A stretch of DNA of 64,000 nt from Synchiropus splendidus (Eukaryota; Chordata; Actinopteri; Syngnathiformes; Callionymidae). A program made the position numbers and the translations under genes. Positions 29,113-42,402 of this stretch are shown in pieces. The number at the start of each line of letters is the position of its first letter. The stretch's first letter is position 1. The notes under the pieces were generated by a model. It was not told where the DNA came from. It made no database searches and worked only from the letters and a program-made list of their open reading frames with translations. The stretch spans positions 14,698,501 through 14,762,500 of the forward strand of contig NC_071335.1 of the NCBI RefSeq assembly GCF_027744825.2, given 5' to 3'.

Positions 29113-32100
29113 TTTTACATGTATACACACACACTTATATATTACAAATAAAAGCCCCTGTTTTTAACTCCATGGACAATTTGACGTCATGGTTCTTTTA
29201 AAAAGCCGTCTGCGCCAAACCCTAGGAAGCAGTTGTGTCATTAGTTGGGGTGCATAGCTAAACTGGGTTGCCTGGTTTGACATCAGTGAAGATAAAAATA
29301 AGTCTGATTATTCTCTGTCCCCCACAGTTGGGCTGCAGAACAATGAAAGGATTTTTATGATGTGTGCGCAGCGATGCAAATGTGTGTCATTGTGAGGAAT
29401 GATAATTGTGTGCTGTTGTCTGCTCCCCCACAGCTGTCACCAAAAAGCCGCCACTGAATTCCCAAATTCAACAGTTGGAGATCAAGCTGGTGAAAACAGA
29501 AAGTGACGGCTGTAATTCTTCGTCCTGATGGGTGTTTTAATTGCCTCATGTTAATTTCCTGTTCATGTCATGTGACATGCTGATATGATGCAAGAGGTGG
29601 AAGACGGTTTGCTATTCCTGTCATGGTTTTTTTTTAATGAAATTATGTGGGATTTAGTTTGTTTTTTCCTTCTTTTATTGGTGAGAATTACATCTTACAC
29701 TGTTGGAATGTGAGTAAAACAGGCAATCTTCTTTTTATATCACCACCAAATGCTTCAAAGGCTCTTCCATAACAGGTACACAGCCTTCTTCATTGAGAGA
29801 AGCAGATAAAACTGAACCAATAAAACTGAATGTGAAGCAGCCCACGTGATAAAAAACGGTCCCGTCCAGGTTAAGAGCTTCAAGTATGGCCGGGTCTTGA
29901 GTGCAGGAAGGATGGAGTGTGAGATCGATGGATGGATCACTGCAGCAGAGTCAGTCACAGTGTAGACAGAACTGGAAGGCTAACGCTCTGCTATAGATAT
30001 GGAGACAAGGTCAGGCATGAGGGAGCGGCTCAAGGATGCTGGTATGATCTAAAGGAGGTCTGTTTATCACAGCTGCTGTCCCCATGACCTCAGAAGCAAA
30101 GTTGGAGAAAAGTCATGAACAGCAATAATAGCATCAAACACGGTTTATTCAGATACAGTGTTCCCTCGACACACCTTGGATTGAGAGGTACAAATCCAGA
30201 TTTGAAAACTTTTTATTTACTGCACGCAATGCAAAGTAGCTTTTAGGCTTCTGCTGTAAATCTGAAATTCTCAATCGGCTTGTCCCATTTTATCGGCTTT
30301 GTAAACAACCGTAATTCAGTTGCCACTGACACTGGAGTGGTGCGACATCAAGTAGATCATATTTAGTTTTGGACCTTATGAAACTGTTGCTGGTTTATTC
30401 ATCACGTAAAGTAGCTGCAGGTGAATACATATGATCTTGCTTCAGACTAAACAAACAAACAGCAAGCTGTTAGCCAAGTTTGAAACGCAACAATTATCCT
30501 CGTTCCTAAAGGCCCCTGTCCACTGAATACAAGTCTGAACTTCTCACACTCAAACAGTGATACAGTGAAAAGAAAGACAACATGCTCTTCAAAGAACCTG
30601 GGCTTCAGTTATCTGGAGCGTCTCACAGGTAGGGAGGGGAATTGACAAGATTTTAACAATTCTGATTCCATTATCGAAACTGCTGAGCGATTTGGTTCCT
30701 CAGCGATTCTCTTATTGATTCTAAATGGGGAAAAAAGGACGAGAAACTGGTCAAAATGTTTTAGATTTTAGTCATTACATTTACAATATTTTTTACTGAT
30801 ACCAGTTCCGTAAAGATCAGTTTTTTTAAAAGTGTATTCAGGTCTTCTTGAATGGTTCACTGTGTAGTGACAAATGACAAGGAAACTTGCTAAAACTTTC
30901 AAAAAGTTCAGTGGATTTGGCATCGGTGAAACAGGAATGAGTCATGCTTGGTTAATAAGGATATAGCAGACATCGAACCTGCAGTTTATTATTATCAGTG
31001 CAGGACACTACACATGGTTCCTGAGGAGACAGACTGATGCCTCTTCTCTGGATCAGTGTAAAAGTCAGCACAGCAGTTGCTCATATCTGATGCCTGGGAC
31101 ATTATGAAAAACAAATGCATTTCCTCTGACAACAACAAGCTAGCGCCATGCTAACCATTAAGCTAGCTGTTAGCTTGACAGTGTGGACACTGTCCACAGT
31201 GATTAAAGTCAGAAGGAGTCACAGAAAACTCTTTCGTCCTTATACAGTACCGTGATTTGGATGGGGTTCGGTCGTCCTAAAGCCACACTTTTGAAAAGGT
31301 GATGATCAGTCACCACTCGAAGTCCGCCGTAACAAATGTGTGGCGACTCACCGTGAACGTGCTGCGAGTCGGACAGAGAGTTGGGAACCGAAGTTAGCAT
31401 TTTTCGCGGCCTCTTCCTCAGGACAGCTGGGTAAAACCTCTAGAGTACAGGTCACCAGTGGCTCGTGACATGAGTATAACTGGTTGTGAAATATTTCTTG
31501 TCATTTAGTACTGGCCCACCAATTTAAAGCAACCTCCAGGTCCCATCAGCACTGCAACAGTTGAAGCTGACGCGGCAGTAACTGCATAGACAGGAGTCTC
31601 ATAAGTCGTCTCAATATGTCAGACACCCATCACATCCCACATACTTAGATAAAAAGTTTGAATAAATTGTTGTGCACGGGGGGTCTGCGCACATGCTCAC
31701 AGACATTGCATTCACAGCATCGATTTCTTTGGTTCAGTCCATAAGACGTACTTTCAGGCGCGGTAATTATTAACACCACAAAGAAATACAACACTGTGTG
31801 CAGTCAAGTGTGCGGCACATATTATCCGAGATGTGTTTGATTCCTGCTGCGTCCACAGTGTGAACGATGTGAGCGCAATGTCCTGCGGGGATGATGAAAG
31901 GCAAGGTGCTCACTGAAAATACATGTATGCCAGTAAAATGAGGGGGAAACTCGCGCCGACCGCCCGCTGGTGCTAGCCAGCCCTGCCTCAGACACGTTAA
32001 CACTTCGGTAATTGATCATGAAAAAGTACATAAAAGGTTAGATTTTCATCCACTGAGTCAGGAATGTGGTAATTAGAGAGAATGAAAACTGCCTTGGATA

Positions 32101-32202
32101 CTACCGTGTCATTACCTCATCTTTTTTTTTTCCCTCAAGTCTAGTAAGTTTGTCCCCAGTGATGGACTCTGGAATGTTCATGTCGCAGTGCAATTTAAAC
32201 CA
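29113..32202. other. Intergenic stretch, weak repeat traces
   Basis: 30640-30730 is rich in GATTC/GATTCC words of a kind seen in fish non-autonomous elements. A 'CAGTGTTCCCTCG' at 30161 may be another decayed transposon end. Nothing here is firm enough to name, and no gene was recognised. Confidence 0.35.
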
Positions 32203-32785
32203 TCCATCATTTAACCCTCCACCCATCGATGGATTGACACGGGGGCAGCAGCTTCAGACGGCCGCACCAAACACCCTTCTCCTGGGCAACATCCACCAGC
32301 TCCAACTGGGGGGTCCCGAGACGCTCCCAGGCCAGTGTAGAGATATAATCCCTCCACCCGGGTCAAGCCCTCAGTCTCTAAGGGAGACGCCCACCACCCG
32401 AAAACTCATTTCAGACGCTAGTATCTGGGATCTCATTCTTTCGCTCATGACCCACAGCTCATGACCATAGGTGAAAGTCGGGATGAAGATTGATCGGTAA
32501 ATGGAGAGCTTTGCCTTTTGGCCCAGCTCTTTCTTGCACACAATAGTGCGGTGTAGCCACTGCAATACCGCCACCGCTGCGCCGATTCACCGACCAATCT
32601 CAAACTCTCTTACAGCCCTACTTTAGAACAAGACGCCAAAATACTTAAACTTCTCCACTTGAGGCAGGGACTCATTCTTTATCCAGAGAGAGCAATCCAC
32701 CCTTTTCCGGTTGAGAACCATGGCCTCGGACTTGTGGTGCTGATCCTCCCAACCGCTTCACACTTTGATACAAACCGAGCCAGCA
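32203..32785 (-). pseudogene. Rex3/RTE-like LINE fragment with internal deletion
   Basis: The minus strand encodes ELGQKAKLSIYRSIFIPTFT, then YGHELWVMSERMRSQI and SFRVVGVSLRD. These closely match the C-terminal reverse transcriptase region of fish Rex3-type elements. Upstream on that strand, ENRKRVDCSLWI and VEKFKYFGVL-like residues continue the match to about 32785. After the LRD motif the element jumps, near 32372-32400, to its GRRPR-type C-terminus. The intervening residues that other Rex3 copies have are lost. It is non-functional. Confidence 0.85.
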
Positions 32786-35700
32786 TTTGTTGCAGCCATC
32801 ACTATCAAATAAGTGTAGGGGTTTGTTTGTTAGCTTGACATTTTGGAAAGCGAGCCAGTCCAAACACATACACACATACAAGTCTTGAAATTGCGGTACC
32901 AACTCTAATATGAATCTTATCATCCTATTAAATGTAGTACATTTGTGCGCTCACTTGTTTAAGGTTGGCGTAAACTAAAACTAGGACTGGGACTAAGAGA
33001 TTCATTTTCTCAGACAAATACAATATAATCGATCAAATAACTTAAAGAATTAATTGTGTATAAACTTTCCTGCCCAGGGAACATTTTTCAGTACATCAAT
33101 ACCAGGTACACCTCATCGTACAATGTGATGTTATCAGCAAAACACCAATGTTGAAGGAGACCAATGGAAGGAAACGTTTTAAAAATGTTCTGAGCACCGT
33201 GTGCCCAAAAGAGTTCACTCATCTCTTGAGCACTTCCACCCTGGTGTTCACATTTACGTGAACAGATCCGACGTAAATTTGACCATTCTGGTGTCAACTA
33301 TTAAAAGACAATGAATCGAGATTAATTCATCATAAAACCTCTGGTTGTTTGTGTTGTTGGTACCACCCCTTTCGTTGAAATGTGTGCACATTTCTTTGCA
33401 CAGGCTCAAGGTATGTTCACATCAAACACATTTTGGGACACTTGCACCTGAGTGATTTCCAGGCACTAAAGCGACTACCACTCTTTGGTCAAGTACCCAC
33501 TAAACTAAGTGGAAAGTCAACATGGCGGATCAGAGAGGCACAGTTGTAGCCCTGTATTTCAGTGGAAGCAAAAGTACTCAGAGAGTGCAAACCTCCACCA
33601 ATAAAGAATCATTTTTTAAAATCCTGGATCGGGGCGGTAACCCGGATGATTCCCAAAATGCCGTCATTTGTTCCTAGTCTCATTTTACATGATTCCTGAA
33701 AATTTCATTCAAAACTGTCCACAACTTTTCATTTATAACCCTTTACCTAACACAGACAGACAAACAAATGCTGTCGAAAACATACCTCAGCGGTGGCAAA
33801 AAGATTTTGGACGTGGTCGACTCTGGGTCGACCAGTCACTACCATCAGCTTCAGTTCTATTTTGGTGGCTGATTAAAATCTAGGTTCTGATTGGTTGAAA
33901 GACAAAAAGACTTTCTGACTTCTGCATTTGATGCAACGGCTGTCAACCAGAGCATGAGAGTGTGTTGACTTTACACAAGAAAATTGATGAATGTCTCTTG
34001 CTTGGTGTGAATGTACAAACAAATATTTGTATATAAAAAAATTGGTTTTTCTACCAAATGAATTCTTCAGTTCTCGTTGGTGGGTTCAATAATAATTTGT
34101 TCAGTGATCGACTGCAGGATATGCGTATCTTCTCAAAGTACTCGACTCAAATGGACAAGATACTCATCTACTGAATTCCAAGTCTTCATTTGAGCCTCAC
34201 TTACAAAGATGAGGTCCACAGCTGTGAATGTGAGTGGCTCTTACTTCATCTTTCAGTCAGAAGCGAGTGGATTGCTCATTTTTGTCTCAGTACTGTTCTT
34301 ATTTTCTTCATCAGTAATTTAACAGAAACAACCTGGTTGATTGAAACACACTGAATTTGTGTTTCTGAAGTAGATTCTAGGCGTCTGTAAGCTGAGGACC
34401 CGCAGTCTTTGTCTTCATTGAGTCAGCAAAACAACCAGGCTGAGGACCTGCATTGAGGTATTTTTATTTGCGTCAGTTTTAAACTTGGAGTTGGCTCTCC
34501 TCCTCTGTCCACAAATACTGTCCCATGGCTTTCAAATGTCTTAAAACTCGAGTGAAGGTCTAAACATATTGGCAGATGACAGTGAGGATGAGATGAAGGG
34601 AATGATTTTAAGGTTTTTGTTGCCACCTCATGGCCACCAGGAGCAAACGTGTCACTGTCATCAGTGCCGCCGTGGGTGACTGGAAATGAGGCCAGAGAAC
34701 AGTTTACCAAGCAGAAGATGCAGTAATTACGTCGATGTGGGACACAGAGACGGTGACAGAGCCAGCAGTGCTGCGGCGTACCCTTGAAAATTTAACCCAT
34801 TTCCACCCATTAGGAACATATTTTCTAGCCCAATCCCTTGTTTTCAGCCATTTTGACCACTTCCGACAGGGAGGTTGTGTGATGTGGGATGAGGACCAGA
34901 TGGCCACATTTTGATTGTATGCAGGATTATCACAAACCTTTTGAAGGCTGCGCCACTCCCAGTCAGAAAAAGGGGCAGCATATGAGAGTGAATACTAAAG
35001 ATGTTGCTCCTTGAAATGCAAAAAAAAAAGTGTGGGATTCCATATATAAGATAAATGAAGGACAGTCATATTGAGTCAGCGTATGAAGAAGCAGAAATAT
35101 CGTTGAAATCCATCTATTGCTGGTCAAATACTGCTCTTATTTTGTACACAGTCTTACTGCTTCCTTCTTCTTCAAGAGCTTGACTAGGTAATGGCACGCA
35201 CCTGGAACCACGATGTGTCCACCTGCTGCATGAAAGCTTCCTGGTTCCAGTGCCCTGTGCTCAGCCTGTCGTTCCCCCGCAGGTAACTTGGTGCCCCTCT
35301 CTGGGTTCATGATCCTTGACAGGATCAGGCTCCACGGATGCATAGAATGACAGATTTAAGAGAGAAACTATATACCAGTTTGTTTGTTTTTTTTAAAAGT
35401 CATCTTGAAGGTCGAGTTTAACAACAGTTACTGTATGATAAATTAAGCAATCCACACTTTTCTTTATTTTCTCTTTGGTGCTGGAAGCAACAGCACTGAT
35501 TCTGTCTTTTGCCTTCTCCCAAAAGTAAAAAATGAATTGCTCTGCCAGCTACGATCTGAGTCACGGCAGCAATCACTTTAGTGCAGCTCCTGCCCCCAAC
35601 TGGTCAACAGGAGACGTGACACACTGAGGTTTTGTACAACTGTGTCATGCAGTGAACAGGGACTCGCTTAATTGCAATGTTTTGTCTGCAGTAAAAAACA

Positions 35701-36073
35701 AAAAAAAACTGGGACACTTCCTGCACTTCTGAAAATGGACTTTGCGTATGTTAATGTATTTGCGATGTAATATATTCAAAATATTAGTAGTCAGATTTGT
35801 TGCTTCTTGTGTGTGAATTGAGGATGAGTGTGTTACTAAAGGGTGTTGTAAAAAGGTTACACATGGCCAGGTAAACAGTTTTAATGCGTAGATATGAAGG
35901 TGAAACTCAAAAGGCTGAGCTCCCAACGGTGCAGGTTTCTTCTTAGGTTGCCTTGTTTCAAAAGCGCAACCTCATATTGGCCATAGAAGATGTGATGTTC
36001 AGGCAATGAGAGCCGTTTCCTGATGCTAAATGTATCTTGAAAAGTAATCCTACTTTTAAATTCAAGTGACAGG
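32786..36073. other. Intergenic stretch apart from the repeat at 33.5 kb
   Basis: No coding family was recognised. The 34720-34870 part has low-repeat sequence with CAGTAATTACGTCGATG and might be non-coding regulatory DNA, which is speculation. Confidence 0.4.
33540..33800 (-). repeat. Fish interspersed repeat, second copy of the 3.3 kb family
   Basis: AAGTACTCAGAGAGTGCAAA at 33553-33573 is the reverse complement of the 'gctctctgagtgctt' block at 3.46 kb. The later parts 'CCTGAAAATTTCATTC' and 'ACTGTCCACAACTTTTCAT', with a GACAGACAAACAAA run, match the familiar continuation of this teleost element. Confidence 0.65.
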
Positions 36074-36310
36074 TAGTGATGGGTACATGAGGCATCATGG
36101 AACAGTATCGAGAGGTCGACGAAACAGTGTCCTAATTTTTAGAGGCTACTAGATGACACTCTTGGTTTAGAAATTATGTGGTAAGTACCAAGTCCAAACA
36201 TTATACAGATGACACTGCCATCTGGTGGCCACTGAGAATCAGGACACTGTTTCGTGACACCTCATCAACCCTTCAAAACTGTGTCATGAAACCTCATCTA
36301 CCCATCACTA
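36074..36310. mobile_element. Palindromic short element, copy 2
   Basis: The ends are TAGTGATGGGTACATGAGG and CCTCATCTACCCATCACTA, good terminal inverted repeats. The interior matches the 17.3 kb copy: GAAACAGTGTCCTAATTTT, GACACTCTTGGTTTAGAAAT, CATCTGGTGGCCACTGAGAA and AGGACACTGTTTCGTG. The flanking octamers (gtgacagg, gtaattgg) share only five of eight bases, so a hAT-type duplication is possible but decayed. Confidence 0.75.
36213..36231 (-). promoter_or_regulatory. CTCF-consensus match inside palindromic element copy 2
   Basis: The minus strand reads TGGCCACCAGATGGCAGTG, which again satisfies every position of YDRCCASYAGRKGGCRSYV. It lies at the same place in the element as the site in copy 1. 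Confidence 0.5.
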
Positions 36311-39220
36311 GTAATTGGTAAAGTAACTAAGTAACTTTTTGTCATCATTTATCAATACACTGGCCACACTTTGCTACCAGTTTCACGCTCTAATTCAGTT
36401 AATAAATTCACTTTATTCTCGTTCCTGTCTCCTGGCTGCTGGTTACGACAGGCACTTGGGTTCCGTTGACACACAGACAGGGCAAAGATGGGTGGCAACA
36501 TGGCAGTTTACCTCTGTTGATCAAATCCACTGCTGTGATCACTCCTTTCCCAAGAGGCGCTTGTAAGTAAAATTCAAACAAGTCAGTCATTAAAGAAACC
36601 AGAAGGTCTCTTCCTCACATTTTCCCAACATGCACACATTAAGCTGCAGCGGTCCAGAGAAGGCGCAGTGAGCACTCTTGCGTCTCATTTGATTTAAAAA
36701 CATGCAGACACAAAACCACCGTCAAACCAAAGCCTGGTTGGCACGGAGGTACCTCCTGTCCATTAGAAGCATAATGGCTCTGTAAACATGCTCTTTTTTT
36801 GCCTCTTTGCCTCACAGAATCATATTCTTTAGTACACTTCAGCGTAAGAGGGTGAAGAGTCCCGAGGTCTTGATGACATGCAAAGAAAGATTTTCTTACT
36901 TTTTCAGAAAGTGCCTCTTAAAAGCTACGCACTCACATTTATGAATAACAGTGTCACTCTTGTTCTTCTTCATTTGATTTACCTCTGCAGAGTTTTCCCG
37001 ATTATTGCGAGAGATCACCAACCCAAAGAAAGAGACAAATTCATGACTTGTAATGGATTTTTACTTGCAGTTTTCCAACTTTGCTGCTGAGTAACAGTTT
37101 GTGTTCTTTGGGGTAAAACTGTATAGAAGTGTACTGACTGCTTGCGTCATCACTTTCTCATAGTCACTCCAAAATGCATGGCGCCTTCGTGCAGCTGGTT
37201 CTCAGTGATCGATTACTGGCATGAGCCGATTTCGAGCTGCTTAAAAACGCTGCACCTCTTGGCTCCAGAACACTTTTTTTTTTTATTTAGAAAGCAATAA
37301 CACCAAAAGAAAGTTCAGCGACGGCGTTGACTGATTATTTTTACTTGTATGTTTTATCAACAGTATCACACAGTGAAGGCAGAAGTAAAGTGTCCAGATG
37401 ACAATAACATTGGAAAACTGTAACTACATTCATGACAGCGTTATTCGAAAAATGGAATCACATTTACAAAACCAAAGTTTCATTGCTAAAACAGAAGCAC
37501 AACCACAAATTCAGGTTTACGATTACAAAAAGGAAACCAGTACTGAACTGATGCAAACCGAAAAACAAAAGGGTTGCTGCTGATTCGACTGTCTGTCAAT
37601 AAGTTGGAAAAACAATGTCTTGCGTTGTCGGACCATCGCTCTATGCAATACATGCTACAGAGTACAGAGCCCAGCAGGGGAAACAAAATATCGTGAGATC
37701 GCAAAATCCTATCGACATATTTTCGGTTGCAAATAGTGGAGGATCTGTAGAGGGTTCTTTCATATTTACTCAGTATGTTGTTATGATTATTATTGAAATT
37801 GTTATTCCATTTTTGTAAATATGATTCTGTTTTTGTCGTTTTGTTTTTTTAGATTGTCGTTTTCCCTTCAAAGCCACAGTGGAAAATGTTCCTATGGAGC
37901 TCTTAAGGTAAATTCTGTAGACAAAAAACACTATAAATGTCAAGTTACGTGCAGAATAAGTGAGTGCCACCACCGTGACTAAGCATGTGAGTCAGAGAGC
38001 TGGGAATATAAAGTAAAAGAATATCATAGTGTTTCGTGAACTAGGAAGTAGGCGGTGTCTTTCACTGCAGTTCCTTCATGCGGCTCTGATGATCTTATGT
38101 ACCTGAGGCTCAGGCAAAAAAACGCTCTGATTGTTGCAACAGATTTAATTTTTGTGAGATCCTGGGTCCAGTCGATGAGAAAAATGCTCAGAAGCAGTAC
38201 AATGGCCCGGTGCCGGAGTGATTGACAGGCGCACACTTGCCTGTGTGTACAAAGGTTGAGAATTGACAAGATCTGTGTGTGCCTGCCACTTGAATGGGGA
38301 TCAGCTGCATGTGATTGATGCCTTTTCATCCTCTCAAATACTCTCGCCTGCTTTGATCAGGAAACGAATCTATGACAGCGCCGTTGGAACCCAACGTACA
38401 ATGTAACTTGAAAATGTCCCCATTTTAACTCATCCACTGTTCCGTTACTACTGGTCTGATGCTAGCCTTTAGCTCCTCATCCGTACCCCCTCACCCCTTA
38501 TATACACCAGCGTTTCAGCACCATACTGTGGTTGGGTCTGACTGCTGTCCCCACACTGAACTGCAAGATTGTGTGTGTGTGTGTGTGTGTGTACCAACCA
38601 GCGCACTTATGTGAATTTGTTATTGCAATGAATAATTAGTTTTGCCTTCACACTGTGTTTGTCACAGTGTGTTTGCCTGCGCCGCCGCCTGAGTGGAAGT
38701 GATGGCTGCAAAGTTCATTTCCTGCTCTTTACATGGAAAAAAAAACACCAGTCTCAACTGTCATAATCGTCAAGGTGACGAGGTAAATGGTGTGTTAAAA
38801 AGATTTAATTAAACATATTCCTTCAGGAATATTATAAATTTGACACCAGAAAACTTCTTATTAACTACCTGACCTATGATAAAGCACCATTTATTAAACA
38901 AGAATATGCCAGAAATAATGTCCTCCAGTGATGGAACAAAACCTGGATTAAACCTAGCTAAATGAATCGGATTTAAACTTCAAAGTAACTTTGAGGTTAA
39001 TATTGAGAGCTTCTAGAGTGACTCTGCGAGTTTTGTTTTTGTTGGTTTTTTTTGGAAAGTTGAAATCTAATGGTTAGTGTGTGGTTTAGATTTACTTGTA
39101 GAGACAAAACTTCAATTGCTATTTGGTAGCCAAACATCAAAGCTTATGAGGTGAAAAGACAAAGAGCATTTCCTTTGATGTTAAGATTTGTACCCTGAGC
39201 TATCACTCACTTGCTATATA
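36311..39220. other. Intergenic stretch without recognised genes
   Basis: It contains the GT microsatellite listed separately. Short open frames show no family features. Confidence 0.5.
38571..38592. repeat. (GT)n microsatellite
   Basis: Eleven perfect GT units. Confidence 0.95.
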
Positions 39221-39474
39221 CCTTCACCTTCACCTTCTTCTGCCGCTTATCCGTGGTCGGGTCGCAGAGGCAGCATTCGGAGCAAGGAAGCCCAAACTTC
39301 CCGGTCCGCACAAACCTCCTCCAGCTCCTCCCGGGGGATCCCGAGGCGTTCCCAGGCCAGACCGGAGACATCATCTCTCCAGCGAGTCCTGGGTCTTCCC
39401 CAGGGTCTCCTCCCGGTAGGACATGCCCGGAACACCTCCCCAGGGAGGCGTCCAGGGGGCAGATGCCCGAGCCA
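39221..39474 (-). pseudogene. Rex3/RTE-like LINE, 3' end fragment
   Basis: The minus strand encodes FRACPTGRRPWGRPRTRWRD followed by LAWERLGIPREELEEVCADR and WASLLRMLPLRPDHG. This is the very end of fish Rex3-type proteins, still in frame. The element terminates in the family's short CCTTCA-type tandem tail at 39221-39236. The 5' truncation near 39474 is typical of LINE insertion. Confidence 0.9.
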
Positions 39475-40632
39475 TAATCATGTCAATATCTGGAACTGAA
39501 ACTGGAAAACCCATTCAAACTTGTCATATTCCACCACAGCATTGATCATGAATACACTGACCCTGGATGAAACTGGATAAGCCATGATAAACCATGTTTT
39601 TTGTCTGGCCTGCGGACACATGGTGATGGTCAGTGAAATGTAGACGTTGAGGCTAAAGTCCTATCTGTCTGTAGCTGTGTTAGCACATTTAAACTCTGGA
39701 TTTCAATCGTACAGCAGATGATGCCATAGAGTGTGGTGTATCGCAGTCATGTCAATTCTTGGCGGCGCTCAGCTCAAACTAATGCCAGTCGCTTGCATCT
39801 TTATGTCATTTTCTGTATCATCTCGAGTTCGAGGCCACAGGTGGTGATTTGAACATATGTTTATTGGAATATAGACCGTTGCCTTTAAGAAGAGCCCTGA
39901 TCAATTTCACGCACCATTGCTACCTCTATCATAAAGGAGAGTGTAAGATAGCAGAGGTCCCCCACTCTGGGAACGTGTGCCAATGCAAGATCGTACCAGG
40001 AATCATATGCATGTTGCATACCTTTCAAAGTTTAACCAACAAAACCAATATTATCCAAATCAATGTGTGCATTGTCCAAGTAAAAATAGTGGCTGTAAAA
40101 TGAATTTCAATTCAGTCACAGCTGTCCTGACCTTTATGTTTTTTCTATACCGTTTTATGTGTGTGTGTACTTGTTTTACTGGACCAGTTCTTGGAAACAC
40201 ACCTACTGAAGAGGTCATTTTGCTGGTCCCCACAAGTTCAAGCCTCAATTTGAGGATGAGCACATCAAAATAACTGGTGCATTTAATTGGGTTTAAGTTT
40301 GGTTTCGGTGAATTCTACCATTTCTGTCTCTCTGAGAGGCTCCACAGAGATCACGCTTTTCAACCACATTCATCCTAACATTAAGCAATAAAACTGTATT
40401 GATGTACTGCAACAGGGCATTTGTCCTTTCCGTCTCCACCTAAGCTGTCAAGGGCTGTTCTTTCTATTCTACCATGACCTTTAGCGAAGTAAAGAGACAA
40501 TGCATTCTATTTTTTGATTAATCCACATGTAAAAGAACAGAAGTAAACCTGAATGAAAACTCGGCTTGTTGGTTCCTTAATGCTCTATTAAGCCTTGTAA
40601 TTACTTACTTGTATGTTAAAATCACTCGCAGC
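39475..40632. other. Intergenic stretch without recognised features
   Basis: Nothing identifiable. Open frames here overlap on both strands. Confidence 0.5.
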
Positions 40633-40960
40633 CAATGACTTACTTCCTCAGCGATCCAAGCGTGCGCATCCCTTTGTGTGCGTTCATTGTCATGCTGTTT
40701 ACTAGGGCATATGTTTCCTATGTAATGCTCTTAGCATGTGTTAAAACCATCTCAGTGCCTCTGAGGAGAGAGTATTCTTGTATTCTCTGTTATGTTGTGT
40801 TGCTGTACGAAACAAATGTTTGGATGAGGAAAGTGTTGATAAAATATTCCTTGAACTTACATTTAAAACACGGAAAACATGGAAAACAATTTCACTTTTT
40901 AATTCTCAACAGGTTCTTCTACTCATCAGTTAATAATAAAGGAGGTGTTTCAGCAGTGCA
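40633..40960 (+). repeat. Unnamed interspersed repeat (CTGTTATGTTG family), copy 2
   Basis: The stretch GTGCCTCTGAGG, AGAGTATTCTTGTATTCT, CTGTTATGTTGTGTTGCTGT, TTTGGATGAGGAAAGTGTTG and CTTACATTTAAAACACGG parallels 20640-20720 and 52290-52400. A 162-codon open frame runs across it, but the shared divergence with other copies shows no protein-coding constraint. Confidence 0.55.
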
Positions 40961-42402
40961 TGTTATGTCGGAGTGTGTCTTGATGTGCAATACAATGGCT
41001 GTGTACATGAACGCAGTGCTATCTAAAGGTCTTCTTCAGGTAAAAGGCCTCCCTTGCCATGGTGCTCTGTCAATCCATGTATGCTTTTTCAATGAGGTGC
41101 ATGTAAAATATCAGTGTTGTTGACACCCAGACATTTTTTTAAAAAGTAAATTGAGGATTGTGTGAATTTGTCTTGCTTCATCAAAAACATATAGGGAACA
41201 GCGCTTTAAAATAAATTCTGAATTCTGAGTCCCCAGTGCGGATGGGGGAAGCTGGTGGTCTCAGCAGCACTCTGTTAAACTTGGAAACCTATAAAAAGAC
41301 TTCTCGCTCCTTGCTGCAGCTCCAGCTGCCAAGCAACCATGTCCTCACAATACCTCCAAATCACATTTCAGATTTTTAAAAAAGTTCGAATACACTAAAG
41401 AGAAATTTTATTGACCAGTATGACCAAAATACGCATAATTATGTACCCACTTTTTATACGTACAGATATAGTTTTGTTCCTTATGGACTGAGAGTTTCCT
41501 AAATGTGACTTTAATGGAAAATCAAATGCATTTCAAGCACATTTACTGTGAATAACTGGCAGAGGGAATCATTTGTTGTGAGCATGTAAATAAGTGTCAT
41601 ATTTTCATTTCTCAAGAGACAAATACATGTGCAAACGCCAGACAATTGTATCCTCAAATTATCAACAGCAATAACCATCTTTTTCAGACCTTGTCTGTGA
41701 TTTTGTTTTTCATTCCTTTGAAAAAGAAATGAGCGTTTCTTTCACGGACAGAGTGCGTCTGCTATGCTCAGGAGTGTCTTGAGTACTTCCATATTCACCA
41801 TTGGGAAATGGAGTTTGTTTACTGCCCTTCAGCAGGTCAGCAACATGGCACCAACAGTCCCGCTGGCGAATACAAATCCCAACACTGTGACACTAGGAAG
41901 GTGTTTAATGGATTTCTGCATGTAACAGTCATTAAACATTTAATCGTAGAGACTCACTTGTAAACCTTTGGTCTTCATCACAAAACTTTGTCACTCATCT
42001 GAAGGATTCTAAATCTGCTCAGAGAAATAGTTCTTGTGTTTCTTCCTTCCATTAACAGCACCTTCATAAAAAAAGTGTACTAAATTCCAGAGCTACATAA
42101 GTGGCGCTCTCCTTCAAAAGTGATAAGAGGCTCGGCTGAAACAGTATTTCAAGACAAAGACTGAAGAAAGGAGCAACAGAGTTGAGTCCAGTGGGCTTTG
42201 AAAATTACGACCTTTTAAGATGTGCCTTTTTTTTATGACAGACTTGAGGAGGGTGATTTATTAATTATTTTTGGAAATGAATGACAAAAAAGTGTCTTAT
42301 TCTGTATTTGACACCACAGCAGTGTGACCTCTCTCTTGCGATGGGTTGATGGGGAAACAGTAACATGAAACATGAAACTGCAACATGAAATCCAGTATCA
42401 AG
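40961..42402. other. Intergenic stretch without recognised features
   Basis: AT-rich sequence with no recognised repeat or gene. Confidence 0.5.

Noticed and set aside
40635..41123. A 162-codon plus-strand open frame, one of the longest in the window
   Set aside because: It spans a multi-copy repeat whose other copies do not keep the frame, and it has no recognisable domain.
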